Positions 1 to 8,552 of a DNA stretch of 64,000 nucleotides are shown here, piece after piece. The translations under genes were made by a program, and so were the position numbers. This stretch comes from JADKFD01 sp050250665. Its GTDB lineage: Bacteria > Pseudomonadota > Gammaproteobacteria > Xanthomonadales > SZUA-5. Each line of letters starts with the position of its first letter. The stretch's first letter is position 1. The stretch is taken from contig JBFWOF010000026.1 in the NCBI GenBank assembly GCA_050250665.1, positions 1 through 64,000 of the forward strand, given 5' to 3'. The notes under the pieces were generated by a model. It saw nothing but the letters and a program-made list of their open reading frames with translations. It was not told the DNA's origin and did no database searches.

Positions 1-2189
1 TCGTGCATGGGCGCGTCCAGACAGGACAGTCCGCTCAGGAACTCCTCGACGCCGGCATCGACTAGTTCGGCCGGCACCAGCGACTCGACGTGAACCTGAT
101 CCACCGACAGCTGCATGCCCATTTCGCGCGCCAGGATCACCAGCTTGCGGGCCACATCCAGGCCGGAGAGATCATCGCGCGGATCGGGCTCGGTGTAGCC
201 GGCCGCCTTGGCCTGCCGCACCAGCTCGGAAAACGGCACCTTGCCGTCGTAACGATTGAACAGATAGGCCAGCGTGCCGGAGAAGATGCCCTCGATGCGC
301 TCGATGCGGTCACCGGTGTCGATCAGATCGCGCAGCGTGCCGATCACCGGCAGACCGGCGCCCACAGTGGCTTCGTAGCGCCAGCGCGCGCGCCCGCTGC
401 GGGCGGCAGCCTGCACCGCCTGATAGCGCTCGAAGGGTCCGCCACCGGCCTGCTTGTTCGGGGTCAGCACGTGGATACCGGCGGCCAGCCAACGCGGATA
501 GTGATCGGCCACCTCGGAACTGGCCGAGCAGTCGATGATCACCGCGTGCGGCAGATGTTCGGCCTGCACATGCCGGGCAAAGGCCTCCAGATCACAGGGC
601 AGTCCCTGATCGGCCAGCGCCTCGCGCCAGTTCGACAGATCCAGACGCTGCTCGTCTAGCAGCATCTTGCGCGAACCGGCCAGCGCGCGCACACGCAGAT
701 CCAGATGGGTTTCGCGCAGCAGGCGAGCGCGGGCCTCGGCAATCTGGTGCACCAGGGCCTGACCCACCTGCCCCGGCCCGATGATGCCGATGGACAGGGT
801 CTGTGCCGACAGATAGAAGCCGGCGTGCACCGCACGCAACGCGCGCGTGGCCTCGCCCTCTGCAATCGCGACCGAGATGTTGCGCTCCGACGAGCCCTGG
901 GCGATGGCGCGTACATTGACCTTGGCGCGTCCCAGCGCATTGAACAGCAGGGCGCAGATGCCCGGCGTACCGGCCATGCCCTCACCGACCACGGCGAGCA
1001 CGCTGATGCCGCGCTCCGACATCACCCGCTGGATCTGCCCGCGGGCAATCTCGCGGGCAAAGGCCTCGGCCAGCACTTCGCGCGCCCGATCAGCGTCATC
1101 GGCCTTGATCACGCAGCAGATCGAATGCTCGGACGAGCCCTGCGAGATCATCGTCACCGACACCCGGGCGTCGCGCAGCGCTGCAAACACGCGCTCGGCG
1201 GTGCCATGCACGCCGATCATGCCGGCGCCCTCGATGGTGACGATGGCCATGCCGCCAATCGTGGTAATGCCCTTGATCGGCGGCTCGGCACCGCCTTCGG
1301 CATCGATGCGGGTACCCGGATGATCCGGATTGAAGGTGTTGCGGATGAACACCGGAATACCCTTGGCCGTGGCCGGGGCCATGGTCTGCGGATGGATCAC
1401 CTTGGCGCCGAAATAGGCCAGCTCGAAGGCTTCCTCGTAAGACACATGATCCAGCACCATGGCCTCGGGCACGCGCCGCGGATCGGCCGAGAGCACGCCG
1501 TCGACGTCGGTCCAGATGTGGATTTCGGCGGCATCGAACAGGGCCCCGAAGATGCTGGCCGAATAGTCGCTGCCATTGCGCCCCAGCGTGGTGATGCGTC
1601 CATCCGACAGCCGCCGGGCGATGAATCCCGTGACCACCACGCGCTTGCCGGCGTGCTGGCGACGATATTCGGCCAGCAGCTTCTCGCTCGGCAGCCAGTC
1701 CACCGCCACATTGAGTTCGGTGGCCGTCACCCGCAACACCTCGCGGGCATCCAGGAATTCGGCGGTCTCGCCCAGCGCCCGGAAATGCGCAGACAGCATC
1801 TGCGCCGACCAGACTTCGCCCAGGCCCGCCACCAGTTCGACGATCTCGACCGGCACGGTGCCGAGCAGTTCGACACTGCGCAGCAGATGGGCCAGATCGG
1901 CAAAGCTCTGATCCAGAGCCGCGGCAAAAGCCGGCGCCTGCTGTCCGAGCAACTCGTCGGCCGTGGCCAGATGTCGCTGCTTGAGCGCCGCCAGCTCGGT
2001 GACCCAGTCACCGGATCGGGTCGCGGCCTTCTGGGTAATGCCGATCAGGGTGTCAGTAACCCCCTGCATGGCCGATACCACGACCACTTGAGCTTCATCG
2101 TCGCGTCCGACCATGAGTCGGGCGACGGCTTGATACCGGGCAGCGTTGGCAACACTGGACCCGCCAAACTTGTGGGCGATCCACCGCAT
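1..2189 (-). CDS. thrA: Bifunctional aspartokinase/homoserine dehydrogenase, C-terminus cut by window edge
   Basis: Fused enzyme for the first and third steps of the aspartate pathway to threonine, methionine and lysine. The frame opens with MRWIAHKFGGSSVANAARYQ, the aspartokinase KFGGSS signature. Two ACT-like regulatory segments follow, GSSEHSICCVIKADD near residue 350 and GSSERNISVAIAEGE near 435. The dehydrogenase half starts near residue 463 with the Rossmann motif SIGIIGPGQVGQ and later shows TPNKQAGGGPFE. About 729 codons are visible, against roughly 820 in the family, so the last ~90 residues lie left of the window. The ATG at 2189 is the Met just ahead of the conserved N-terminus, with a weak CAGGA upstream. 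No Thr/Ile-rich leader peptide is visible in the 150 bases upstream, so threonine attenuation is not supported here. Confidence 0.95.
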   Translation of the reverse strand, partial: MRWIAHKFGGSSVANAARYQAVARLMVGRDDEAQVVVVSAMQGVTDTLIGITQKAATRSGDWVTELAALKQRHLATADELLGQQAPAFAAALDQSFADLAHLLRSVELLGTVPVEIVELVAGLGEVWSAQMLSAHFRALGETAEFLDAREVLRVTATELNVAVDWLPSEKLLAEYRRQHAGKRVVVTGFIARRLSDGRITTLGRNGSDYSASIFGALFDAAEIHIWTDVDGVLSADPRRVPEAMVLDHVSYEEAFELAYFGAKVIHPQTMAPATAKGIPVFIRNTFNPDHPGTRIDAEGGAEPPIKGITTIGGMAIVTIEGAGMIGVHGTAERVFAALRDARVSVTMISQGSSEHSICCVIKADDADRAREVLAEAFAREIARGQIQRVMSERGISVLAVVGEGMAGTPGICALLFNALGRAKVNVRAIAQGSSERNISVAIAEGEATRALRAVHAGFYLSAQTLSIGIIGPGQVGQALVHQIAEARARLLRETHLDLRVRALAGSRKMLLDEQRLDLSNWREALADQGLPCDLEAFARHVQAEHLPHAVIIDCSASSEVADHYPRWLAAGIHVLTPNKQAGGGPFERYQAVQAAARSGRARWRYEATVGAGLPVIGTLRDLIDTGDRIERIEGIFSGTLAYLFNRYDGKVPFSELVRQAKAAGYTEPDPRDDLSGLDVARKLVILAREMGMQLSVDQVHVESLVPAELVDAGVEEFLSGLSCLDAPMH

Positions 2190-2339
2190 AGTGCGATATT
2201 CCTGATGGTTGATGCGGCGAAGCGACCCTCCCCGGCGCTCCGAACCTGCGACAGTGCCAGAGACCGGGCAGAGGAATCAATCCGTGAACCCCATGTGCAG
2301 GGGTGAAATCGAATGCGGGGCACGGTGCACACCGGCATC

Positions 2340-2446
2340 GTAGGTCACCTTGGGAGCGCAGCGAGCTACGTGACGCCGTAACGCGGCCATCACCTGAAAC
2401 CGACCAAGGTCGTCACGTAGCCCGCGGTGCGGGCAACGTGACCTAC
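2340..2446. repeat. Nested inverted-repeat element, GTAGGTCAC family, copy 1
   Basis: A 107-bp element in the thrA-folE2 gap. The outer ends GTAGGTCAC (2340-2348) and GTGACCTAC (2438-2446) are inverted repeats. A second perfect pair lies inside, GCTACGTGACG (2365-2375) and CGTCACGTAGC (2411-2421). The same outer and inner motifs recur at 8401-8480, and a right half recurs near 34835-34863. No coding potential is seen. The rest of the 2190-2506 gap holds nothing else I recognise. Confidence 0.8.
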
Positions 2447-2506
2447 AGAAGCCCGCCGGATCCAGCCCTTGGCCCACCCACTCCACCAACAACCGACAAC
2501 CAGCCC

Positions 2507-3466
2507 CTACCCCACCCACTCCGTCTGCGGCCCGTAGCCGCCGGGCACGCCCTTGCTGACCACGGCCACCGCATCGTGCGGATGCAGGCTTTCCTGGTGC
2601 ACGGCGCGGGCCCAGAAGTCGGCGATGCGCGGATCGGCGCCGAGCGCCGCGCGTACGCGGCGGCCGGCGTCTTCGCAGAACATCAGATTGGCCCCGTTCA
2701 AGCGCGCAAAAGCCTGTTCGTCTTCGCGCTTGACCGCGGTCTGCACCGGCGTCTTCAGCGCTGATTCCAGCAGATCGATGAAATCGACGATCGGAAAATC
2801 CTGAAAGCTCGGCAGCAGACGGGCCCGCAACTGCATCAGGCTGCGCTGGCTGTGCGGCGTAGCCATGATGCCCTGCTCGGTGCCGAGCCAGGCCCGCACC
2901 CGGGCGTGATCCAGCGGCGCGTCGACGGCAAAATCCTGGGAGAACTGTTCCTGGATCAGCTGTCGCGCCAGCGCCGCCGAGCACGGGCAGGTGCTGGAAT
3001 AAACCACCTCGGTCGCCAGCTCCAGGCTGTAATGACCACGTTCGTACAGCGCCGAAATCGAGACCGGATAGCGGCGCCAGCCGCTCTTGTCGCTGGCCAG
3101 TGCCGGGCGGCGGAGCATGTGATCGAAGCGGATGCGCAGGGACGCGCTGTCGCTCAGATCCTGATGCGAATCCAGGAAATCACGCAGCAGACCGTGCACC
3201 GAGCGCGGCGTCAGGCTTTCCTCGCTCAGATGCCGGTCCACGTGCAGATACAGACGTGACATGTGGATGCCACGGGCCTCGGCCCGGCGCAGATTGACGT
3301 AGGCGCTGACCCGCGCTGGCGACTGCACCACCCTGCCATCGGCGCCGACCAGAGTCACCGGCACCTCGATGGCATCCATCCCCACCCAATCGAGCTGGCC
3401 GGCATGCTCCGATGCCAGTCCCTGGGCAATATCGGGCATGGCCCGCACCGTGGCTTCGCTACGCAT
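2507..3466 (-). CDS. folE2: GTP cyclohydrolase FolE2 (type IB)
   Basis: Converts GTP to 7,8-dihydroneopterin triphosphate, the entry step to folate and queuosine precursors, using a metal centre unrelated in sequence to FolE1. The 319-residue product carries the family signatures SSTCPCSAALARQ (Cys160 and Cys162 in the metal/active-site region), PHSQRS (204-209), and REDEQAFARLNGANLMFCED near 247-266. The start at 3466 is chosen because an AGGAG lies 11 nt upstream. The Met at 3439 is possible but lacks a ribosome site. The frame stays open to 3670 through a GCACGGG tandem repeat, giving an artefactual Pro/Arg/Ala-rich extension that should not be annotated. The TAG stop sits in a GTAGGGG context. 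Confidence 0.93.
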   Translation of the reverse strand: MRSEATVRAMPDIAQGLASEHAGQLDWVGMDAIEVPVTLVGADGRVVQSPARVSAYVNLRRAEARGIHMSRLYLHVDRHLSEESLTPRSVHGLLRDFLDSHQDLSDSASLRIRFDHMLRRPALASDKSGWRRYPVSISALYERGHYSLELATEVVYSSTCPCSAALARQLIQEQFSQDFAVDAPLDHARVRAWLGTEQGIMATPHSQRSLMQLRARLLPSFQDFPIVDFIDLLESALKTPVQTAVKREDEQAFARLNGANLMFCEDAGRRVRAALGADPRIADFWARAVHQESLHPHDAVAVVSKGVPGGYGPQTEWVG

Positions 3467-3610
3467 CTGTCGCTGAACTCCTGTCATCCGGCACCGTTGC
3501 CGGGAAGGCCGCCAATGACGACCCTGCTGAGGGCGCGATGTTAGCGGCGCCGACGTGCTGCAGGCGTCAAGTGTAGCCCAATGGCGTCGAGCGCCGGCAC
3601 GAGGAGCAGG

Positions 3611-3673
3611 GCACGGGGCACGGGGCACGGGGCACGGGGCACGGGGCACGGGGCACGGGGCACGGGGCACGGG
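3611..3673. repeat. Tandem heptamer array, nine GCACGGG units
   Basis: Nine perfect head-to-tail copies of the 7-nt unit GCACGGG, followed by GAAAGGCT. The same unit, repeated four times and followed by the same GAAAGGCT, occurs at 26526-26553. This looks like one dispersed variable-number element. Confidence 0.95.
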
Positions 3674-3702
3674 GAAAGGCTACGAGCTTTCGGCCTTTGT
3701 CG

Positions 3703-3720
3703 GTCCAGACTTGTCTGGAC
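3703..3720. repeat. GTCCAGAC-TT-GTCTGGAC palindrome
   Basis: An 18-bp perfect hairpin motif with 8-bp arms and a 2-nt spacer. Identical arms occur at 13217-13234, 31094-31111 and 50569-50586. The spacer is TT or AA depending on orientation. Confidence 0.85.
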
Positions 3721-3758
3721 CCACAAGAGCAGGCGTCGTTGCGAGCCGCGTGCACCGG

Positions 3759-3785
3759 ACCGACACGGCGCACGGGCAATGAACC
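3759..3785 (+). repeat. 27-nt dispersed repeat (CCCGACAC...ATGAACC), copy 1
   Basis: A degenerate copy of a 27-nt direct repeat beginning CCGACA and ending CAATGAACC. Other copies are at 3918-3944, 23980-24006 and 31144-31170. It is not internally palindromic, unlike most repeats here. Confidence 0.65.
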
Positions 3786-3858
3786 GTAGGTTGGGCTAAG
3801 CGCAGCGTGCCCAACAGATGGGCCCGACGTTGGGCACGCTGCGCTTAGCCCAACCTAC
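3786..3858. repeat. Perfect 30-bp inverted repeat (GTAGGTTGGG hairpin)
   Basis: The arms at 3786-3815 and 3829-3858 are exact reverse complements separated by 13 nt. The element starts GTAGGTTGGGCTAAGCGCAG and ends with its complement. It could form a very stable stem. It lies more than 200 bp from either neighbouring gene, so a terminator role for both genes is unlikely. Confidence 0.9.
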
Positions 3859-3871
3859 TTACCCGATTGAT

Positions 3872-3891
3872 AATCAATGACTTACGACATG
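3872..3891 (+). repeat. AATCAACGACTTGCGGCATG-type repeat, copy 1
   Basis: A variant copy of a 20-nt repeat, also seen at 8322-8341, 8486-8505 and 24094-24114. The shared core is ATCAAYRACTTRCGRYATG. Confidence 0.65.
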
Positions 3892-3917
3892 AGCTTCTGG
3901 AGAGCCACCTCTTTCGG

Positions 3918-3944
3918 CCCGACACTGCCGATGGACCATGAACC
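3918..3944 (+). repeat. 27-nt dispersed repeat (CCCGACAC...ATGAACC), copy 2
   Basis: Starts CCCGACACTGC and ends GGACCATGAACC. It is close to the copy at 23980-24006 and to the one at 31144-31170. Confidence 0.7.
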
Positions 3945-4090
3945 ATCGAAGCGGACGTAGGGGTGGGTGCCGCGCAGCGGCTCCCCGGCGTTGGTCGCAT
4001 CACCTCCCGGAGAGCGCAGCGCGCGCTTCCGGGCTACACGCAGCGAGCGAGTTCATGACAAGTGCACCTCCCGCCCTCAAGCTCCTTCCC

Positions 4091-4978
4091 CTAGAACAAG
4101 CTCAACTGCGCCGCTGGCGCCGGTGCGCGCTGCTGCTCCTGCTCGCCGGCGAATGCCGGCAGATCCGGCACTTCCGCTCCGGCATCCTGCAGTCGCTGAT
4201 GCAGACGACGGGCCAATTGCGGTGCGTGGCGGTCGTCCGGGGTATGGGTGAAGAAATACGGTGACAGCCCGGCCGCGAGCCACTGCGACAGCGTGTCCAC
4301 CCAGACCCCCAGATAGTCGTCCGCGGCTGCCACCTGATTCTGACCGACGAAACGCACCATCGGTCGCTGGCCGATGGCCTGGGTGCGCAGGGGCAAGGCC
4401 GGCTTGCGTGACTGGGCCTGCTCGGTGCTGGCATCGAGACTGGCACCGGCATGGACGCAGCGCGTATCGAAGAGGCAGCGATCGACGGAGCGTTCGCGCA
4501 ACAACTCGTGCAGCGCCGCCTCATTGGCGCCCTGATCGAAGAAATCTGGATGACGCACTTCCACGGCGTACTCGAACTCACCCGGCAGCTGCCGCAGGAA
4601 GGCCCGCAGCACGTCCAGGTGCATCGCCCCGAATCGCGGCCCCAGCTGCAGCATGAAGGGCCCCAGTCGCGGGCCCAGTGGTGCCATCAGTTTCAGGAAT
4701 TCCAAGGTTTCGATGCCGCAGTTGCGCAGCATCGATCGATGGCTGATGTGGCTGGGAAACTTGAAGCAGAAGCGAAAGCTCTGAGGCGTCTCATCGCGCC
4801 AGCGCGCGACCGCCGCGCTGCTGGGCAGGGCGTAGAAGGTGGAATTGCCTTCGACGCAGTCGAACACCTGCGCGTACTGGGTCAGGTAATCCTTGCGCTC
4901 GGCGCCGCGCGTATACAGCGCACCGCGCCAGTCGGCGCAGGCCCACACCGGACAGCCCATTCGCAGGGTCGAGGTCAT
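4091..4978 (-). CDS. DUF72 (YecE-like) family protein
   Basis: A soluble 295-residue protein of the DUF72 family, a TIM-barrel fold of unknown biochemical role. Family marks include the N-terminal GCPVWACADWRGALY, the segment CVEGNSTFYALPS near residues 41-54, the RFCFKFPSHISH strand, and the YAVEVRHPDFF strand near 137-147. The C-terminal segment YFFTHTPDDRHAP matches the conserved end of the family. Length is close to the usual 240-300. It is transcribed away from greB, separated by a long inverted-repeat element. The C-terminal Gln/Ala-rich tail before LSLF looks disordered. Confidence 0.85.
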   Translation of the reverse strand: MTSTLRMGCPVWACADWRGALYTRGAERKDYLTQYAQVFDCVEGNSTFYALPSSAAVARWRDETPQSFRFCFKFPSHISHRSMLRNCGIETLEFLKLMAPLGPRLGPFMLQLGPRFGAMHLDVLRAFLRQLPGEFEYAVEVRHPDFFDQGANEAALHELLRERSVDRCLFDTRCVHAGASLDASTEQAQSRKPALPLRTQAIGQRPMVRFVGQNQVAAADDYLGVWVDTLSQWLAAGLSPYFFTHTPDDRHAPQLARRLHQRLQDAGAEVPDLPAFAGEQEQQRAPAPAAQLSLF

Positions 4979-5046
4979 CGCCCGATCCTACGCCGATGCG
5001 TCGCCTGCATGGAACCTGGACCGTACGGCAAGGACCTGCCAGAAGC

Positions 5047-5309
5047 GGACGCGAAGGACGCCAAGGAGAAGCAGAAAGGGCGCGAAGGGAAGCGTCGGAT
5101 ACGGACAAGGCAGGCTGATGCTTCTCGAAACCAGTGGCAGCGCAGCGTATCCAATCCCGCAGCAGATTCTGGTCCTGACGCCGGACCGGCCCCTGCCCCC
5201 TGCCCCTATGGGACACACTTGAGCTCGCGTCAATCGCAGCAGCCCGGACTCCCATCAATGGTGCTCTCCTTCGTGTCCTTTCTGCTTCTCCTTGGCGTCC
5301 TTCGCGTCC
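5047..5309. repeat. 263-bp element bounded by perfect 33-bp inverted arms
   Basis: The left arm (5047-5079) starts GGACGCGAAGGACGCCAAGG and is the exact reverse complement of the right arm (5277-5309). The ~197-bp core has no gene I recognise. A related pair of arms with a different core occurs at 57885-58106. The element fills most of the divergent DUF72-greB gap (4979-5404), so the greB promoter must lie within or just after it. Confidence 0.9.
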
Positions 5310-5404
5310 TGCTCCTGGCTCGCGCTTGCGGCGATGTCAGCGGTTTTCGCCAACAGTGGCCGCTTTGTCCCCTATCCTGATGCATTCCCGCTCTCTATCA
5401 ACCC

Positions 5405-5920
5405 ATGGCAGGAACCCGCTACCGAGCGCCGCAGGCGCCATCGACCGCCGTGATCACGCGCGCCGGCTTCGAGCGTCTGCGCGCCGAGCTGGACGAACTC
5501 TGGCGCGTGCGCCGGCCCGAAGTGGTGCTCGCGCTGAGCGCGGCGGCGGCCGAGGGTGACCGCTCGGAGAACGCCGAGTACACCTACCGCAAGCGCCAGC
5601 TCGGCGAAATCGACCGGCGCGTGCGCTATCTGAGCAAGCGGCTGGATCAGATGCGGGTGGTGGACACTGTTCCTACCGATCCGCGCGCCGTCTTCTTCGG
5701 CGCCTGGCTGCTGCTGGAGGCGCTCGATGAGGAGCGCGAGCTCAAGGTACGCATTGTTGGCCCGGATGAAACCGATGCCAGACTGGGCTGGATCAGCATC
5801 GATTCACCACTGGCGCGGGCGGCACTGAAAAAGCGCATCGACGATGAGTTCGAGGTCGAACTGCCCGCCGGCCACGCCCGCTATCTGATTGTCGAGGTCA
5901 GCTACACAGGGCCGGTCTAG
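5405..5920 (+). CDS. greB: Transcription elongation factor GreB
   Basis: Rescues backtracked RNA polymerase by stimulating cleavage of the transcript 3' end. The 171-residue product has the GreA/GreB layout. An N-terminal helical hairpin spans residues ~1-90, with the conserved acidic tip motif [20 protein letters not shown] near 56-75. A C-terminal FKBP-like domain spans ~95-171, with the segment [17 protein letters not shown]. GreB rather than GreA is favoured by the YRKRQL sequence after the tip and the basic, slightly long N-terminus. It is monocistronic by spacing. The gap to the next gene (265 bp) holds only a partial GC-rich repeat near 5967-6005. Confidence 0.92.
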   Translation: MAGTRYRAPQAPSTAVITRAGFERLRAELDELWRVRRPEVVLALSAAAAEGDRSENAEYTYRKRQLGEIDRRVRYLSKRLDQMRVVDTVPTDPRAVFFGAWLLLEALDEERELKVRIVGPDETDARLGWISIDSPLARAALKKRIDDEFEVELPAGHARYLIVEVSYTGPV

Positions 5921-6185
5921 GCGCGGGCTCAGCTGGCTGATCAAGGCCAGACCCGGGAAATCGAGATCGGCCGCGCAGGCGAGGGTCCCTCTGCTGCGCC
6001 GCAACACATCCTCTCCTTGGCGCGATCCAGGTCAAGGCGTAGTGTCGGTGAAGCCACCATCATCGGTGCCTGCAGGACGTTATTTGCGGCTGGCACGGTC
6101 GCCAGCCACCCAGATAGACGCCGTGCCGATCGCGCCCAGTTCGGGCGATCGCCACGGCTGACCACCAGCCAGGGAGACTCCGCTC

Positions 6186-8237
6186 ATGCCCGCCTATACC
6201 ACTGACCAGATCCGCAACGTCGCACTCGTGGGCCACGCCGGCGCCGGCAAGACTTCATTGTTCGAAGCCCTGCTCTATGCCGGCGGCGCCACCACCACGC
6301 AGGGCTCCCTGGAGCGCGGCACCACGGTGTCCGACTTTGATCCGATGGAACGCGATCGTCAGCATTCCATCTCCAGTGCCATCGCCTCCATCGACCACGA
6401 CTACACCCACATCAATCTGATCGACACCCCGGGATACCCGGATTTTCGCGGTCCCACGCTGTCGGCACTGGCCGCCGTGGAAACCTGCGCCATCGTGGTC
6501 AGCGCCAGCAACGGCATCGAGTACTCGACCACACGGATGATGGACTACGCCAAGGGCCGTCGGCTGTGCCGGCTGCTGATCGTCAACAAGATCGATCAGG
6601 ACGGCAATGATCTGGAAATGCTGGTCGAGCAGCTGCGCGAGAGCTTCGGCAACGAGTGCCTGCCGATCAACCTGCCGGCCAAGGGTCGCTCGACCGTGGT
6701 CGATTGCTTCTTCAACCCCAGCGGCGAATCCGACTTCTCCTCGGTGGCCGAAGCCCATCAACGCATCATCGACCAGGTGGTCGAGATCAATGAAGACATC
6801 ATGGGCCGCTATCTGGAAGAGGGCGAAGAGGGGCTATCCGGCCAGGAATTGCACGACGCCTTCGAGCAATGCCTGCGCGAAGGCCATCTGGTACCGATCT
6901 GCTTCGTTTCCACGCGCAGTGGCGCCGGCGTCAAGGAACTGCTGGATCTGTTCGAAAAGCTGATGCCGAATCCGGCCGAGGCCAATCCGCCGCTGTTCGT
7001 CAAAGGCAGTGGCGCCAGGGCCGAGCCCTTCCGCACCGAACCCGACCCCGACAAGCATGTGGTCGCCGATGTGTTCAAGATCGTCAACGATCCCTTTGTC
7101 GGCAAGCTGAGCGTCTTCCGCATCTATCAGGGCACGGTGCGCAAGGACACCCAGCTGCTGATCGACGACGGCAAGAAACCGTTCAAGGTCGGCCATCTGT
7201 TCAAGCTCAGGGGCAAGGATCACATGGAGATCGAGGACGCGATCCCCGGTGACATTGCCGCGGTGGCCAAGATCGAGGACATCCATTTCGACGCGGTGCT
7301 GCACGACAGCCATGACGAAGACGAGATCCGCCTCAAACCGATCAATTTTCCGCAGCCGATGTTCGGCCTGGCCATCGAACCGGCCACCCGCGGTCAGGAG
7401 CAGAAGCTCGCCACGGCGCTGCACAAGCTGTCCGAGGAGGATCCCTGCTTCCGCATCGAGCATCACAAGGAACTCAACGAGACCGTGATTCGCGGCCTCG
7501 GCGATTTGCATCTGCGGGTCATGCTGGAGCGCATGAAGGAGCGTTACAGCGTCGATGTGGTCACCCGACCGCCGCGCATCGCCTACCGGGAAACGGTTTC
7601 AGCCAACGCCGACGGCCACCACCGCCACAAGAAACAGACCGGTGGCGCCGGCCAGTTCGGCGAGGTCTATCTGCGCATCGAGCCGCTACCGCGCGGCGCC
7701 GGCTTCGAGTTCGTCGACGAGGTCAAGGGCGGAACCATTCCAGGCCAGTTCCTGCCGGCCATCGAAAAGGGCGTGCGCCAGGTGCTGGAGCACGGTGTCA
7801 TTGCCGGTTACCAGATCCACGATGTGCGCGTGATCGTCTACGACGGCAAGCATCATCCGGTGGACTCCAAGGAAGTGGCGTTCATCAGCGCCGGCAAGAA
7901 GGCCTTCATCGACGCGGTGACCAAAGCCAGGCCGCTGGTGCTGGAGCCCATCGTCAATCTCGATGTGACCATCCCGGCAGTTCATGTCGGCGACATCACC
8001 GGCGGCCTCGCCACCAAGCGCGCCAGGATCAACGGCACCGACTCCCTGCGCGGCGACGAGATGATCGTCAAGGCGCAGGCGCCACTGGCGGAGATCTCCG
8101 AATACAGCAATGAACTCAAGGCCGTCACTGCCGGACGCGGGCGCTACACCATCGAACTCAGCCACTACGAAGCAGTCCCCGGGAACGTGCAGAAACAGCT
8201 GGTGGAGAGCTACAAGCCGAGGCACGAGGAGGAGTAG
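6186..8237 (+). CDS. Elongation factor G-like translational GTPase (FusA2 type)
   Basis: A 683-residue paralogue of EF-G with the full domain order: GTPase, domain II and the C-terminal elongation-factor domains. The P-loop is GHAGAGKTS (16-24) and the guanine-specificity motif is NKID (134-137). The G3 motif is DTPGYPDF, so Tyr84 replaces the His that is catalytic in EF-G. The switch I motif RGITI is replaced by DRQHSI. These changes fit the EF-G-like subfamily (mycobacterial FusA2 type) rather than the housekeeping fusA, which normally sits in the str operon. GTPase activity is probably slow or differently triggered (inference). A GGGAG lies 8 nt before the ATG. Confidence 0.88.
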   Translation: MPAYTTDQIRNVALVGHAGAGKTSLFEALLYAGGATTTQGSLERGTTVSDFDPMERDRQHSISSAIASIDHDYTHINLIDTPGYPDFRGPTLSALAAVETCAIVVSASNGIEYSTTRMMDYAKGRRLCRLLIVNKIDQDGNDLEMLVEQLRESFGNECLPINLPAKGRSTVVDCFFNPSGESDFSSVAEAHQRIIDQVVEINEDIMGRYLEEGEEGLSGQELHDAFEQCLREGHLVPICFVSTRSGAGVKELLDLFEKLMPNPAEANPPLFVKGSGARAEPFRTEPDPDKHVVADVFKIVNDPFVGKLSVFRIYQGTVRKDTQLLIDDGKKPFKVGHLFKLRGKDHMEIEDAIPGDIAAVAKIEDIHFDAVLHDSHDEDEIRLKPINFPQPMFGLAIEPATRGQEQKLATALHKLSEEDPCFRIEHHKELNETVIRGLGDLHLRVMLERMKERYSVDVVTRPPRIAYRETVSANADGHHRHKKQTGGAGQFGEVYLRIEPLPRGAGFEFVDEVKGGTIPGQFLPAIEKGVRQVLEHGVIAGYQIHDVRVIVYDGKHHPVDSKEVAFISAGKKAFIDAVTKARPLVLEPIVNLDVTIPAVHVGDITGGLATKRARINGTDSLRGDEMIVKAQAPLAEISEYSNELKAVTAGRGRYTIELSHYEAVPGNVQKQLVESYKPRHEEE

Positions 8238-8321
8238 TTGTTGTTGAGGGCACGAGGGCGAGAAGGCACGCAAAGCCGGCCTCAGCGCGAGTTCTTGAGC
8301 TTGCGTGCCCTCGCGCCCTTA

Positions 8322-8341
8322 AATCAACGACTTGCGGCATG
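8322..8341 (+). repeat. AATCAACGACTTGCGGCATG repeat, copy 2
   Basis: A 20-nt sequence identical to 8486-8505. Both copies are followed by a TTGGT-like stretch and flank the GTAGGTCAC element. Confidence 0.85.
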
Positions 8342-8400
8342 TTTGGTGCGAGTCCCGGTCGCACCTGGCGGTGCGCTCGTTCGCGCATCAAACTGTGGAG

Positions 8401-8480
8401 GTAGGTCACGTTGGCCCGAAGGGTCTACGTGACGGCTGCGTCCGTCACGTAGGCCGCCACGCGGCCAAGATGACACCTAC
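8401..8480. repeat. Nested inverted-repeat element, GTAGGTCAC family, copy 2
   Basis: An 80-bp element with outer ends GTAGGTCACGTTGG and CCAAGATGACACCTAC. The inner perfect pair is CTACGTGACGG and CCGTCACGTAG. The architecture matches the element at 2340-2446, though the spacer sequences differ. Confidence 0.8.
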
Positions 8481-8485
8481 ATTAA

Positions 8486-8505
8486 AATCAACGACTTGCG
8501 GCATG
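8486..8505 (+). repeat. AATCAACGACTTGCGGCATG repeat, copy 3
   Basis: An exact second copy of the 20-nt repeat at 8322-8341, 164 bp downstream in the same orientation. Confidence 0.85.
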
Positions 8506-8552
8506 CTTGGTCAGAGCCGGCTCTGCCGGCGATGATCGCGCTGGCGCGTGAC

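Larger units (their letters stand above)
3467..4090. other. Gene-free gap packed with short repeats
   Basis: This 624-bp space between folE2 and the DUF72 gene has no credible gene on either strand. It holds, in order, a nine-unit GCACGGG array, a GTCCAGAC palindrome, two copies of a 27-nt CCCGACAC-type repeat, a perfect 30-bp-arm hairpin and a copy of the AATCAACGACTT repeat, each listed separately. folE2 and the DUF72 gene are both on the minus strand. The folE2 promoter should therefore lie just upstream of 3466, but I cannot identify it. Confidence 0.7.

Noticed and set aside
705..2306. A 533-codon open frame on the plus strand
   Set aside because: It is antisense to thrA, whose minus-strand product has clear aspartokinase and homoserine dehydrogenase motifs. 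High G+C produces long shadow frames.
2190..2340. Threonine attenuator leader peptide upstream of thrA
   Set aside because: No short frame with runs of Thr or Ile codons and no terminator/antiterminator pair were found.
3467..3670. N-terminal extension of FolE2 rich in Pro-Arg-Ala-Pro-Cys repeats
   Set aside because: It is the translation of the GCACGGG tandem array. Conserved FolE2 sequence and a ribosome site support the start at 3466.
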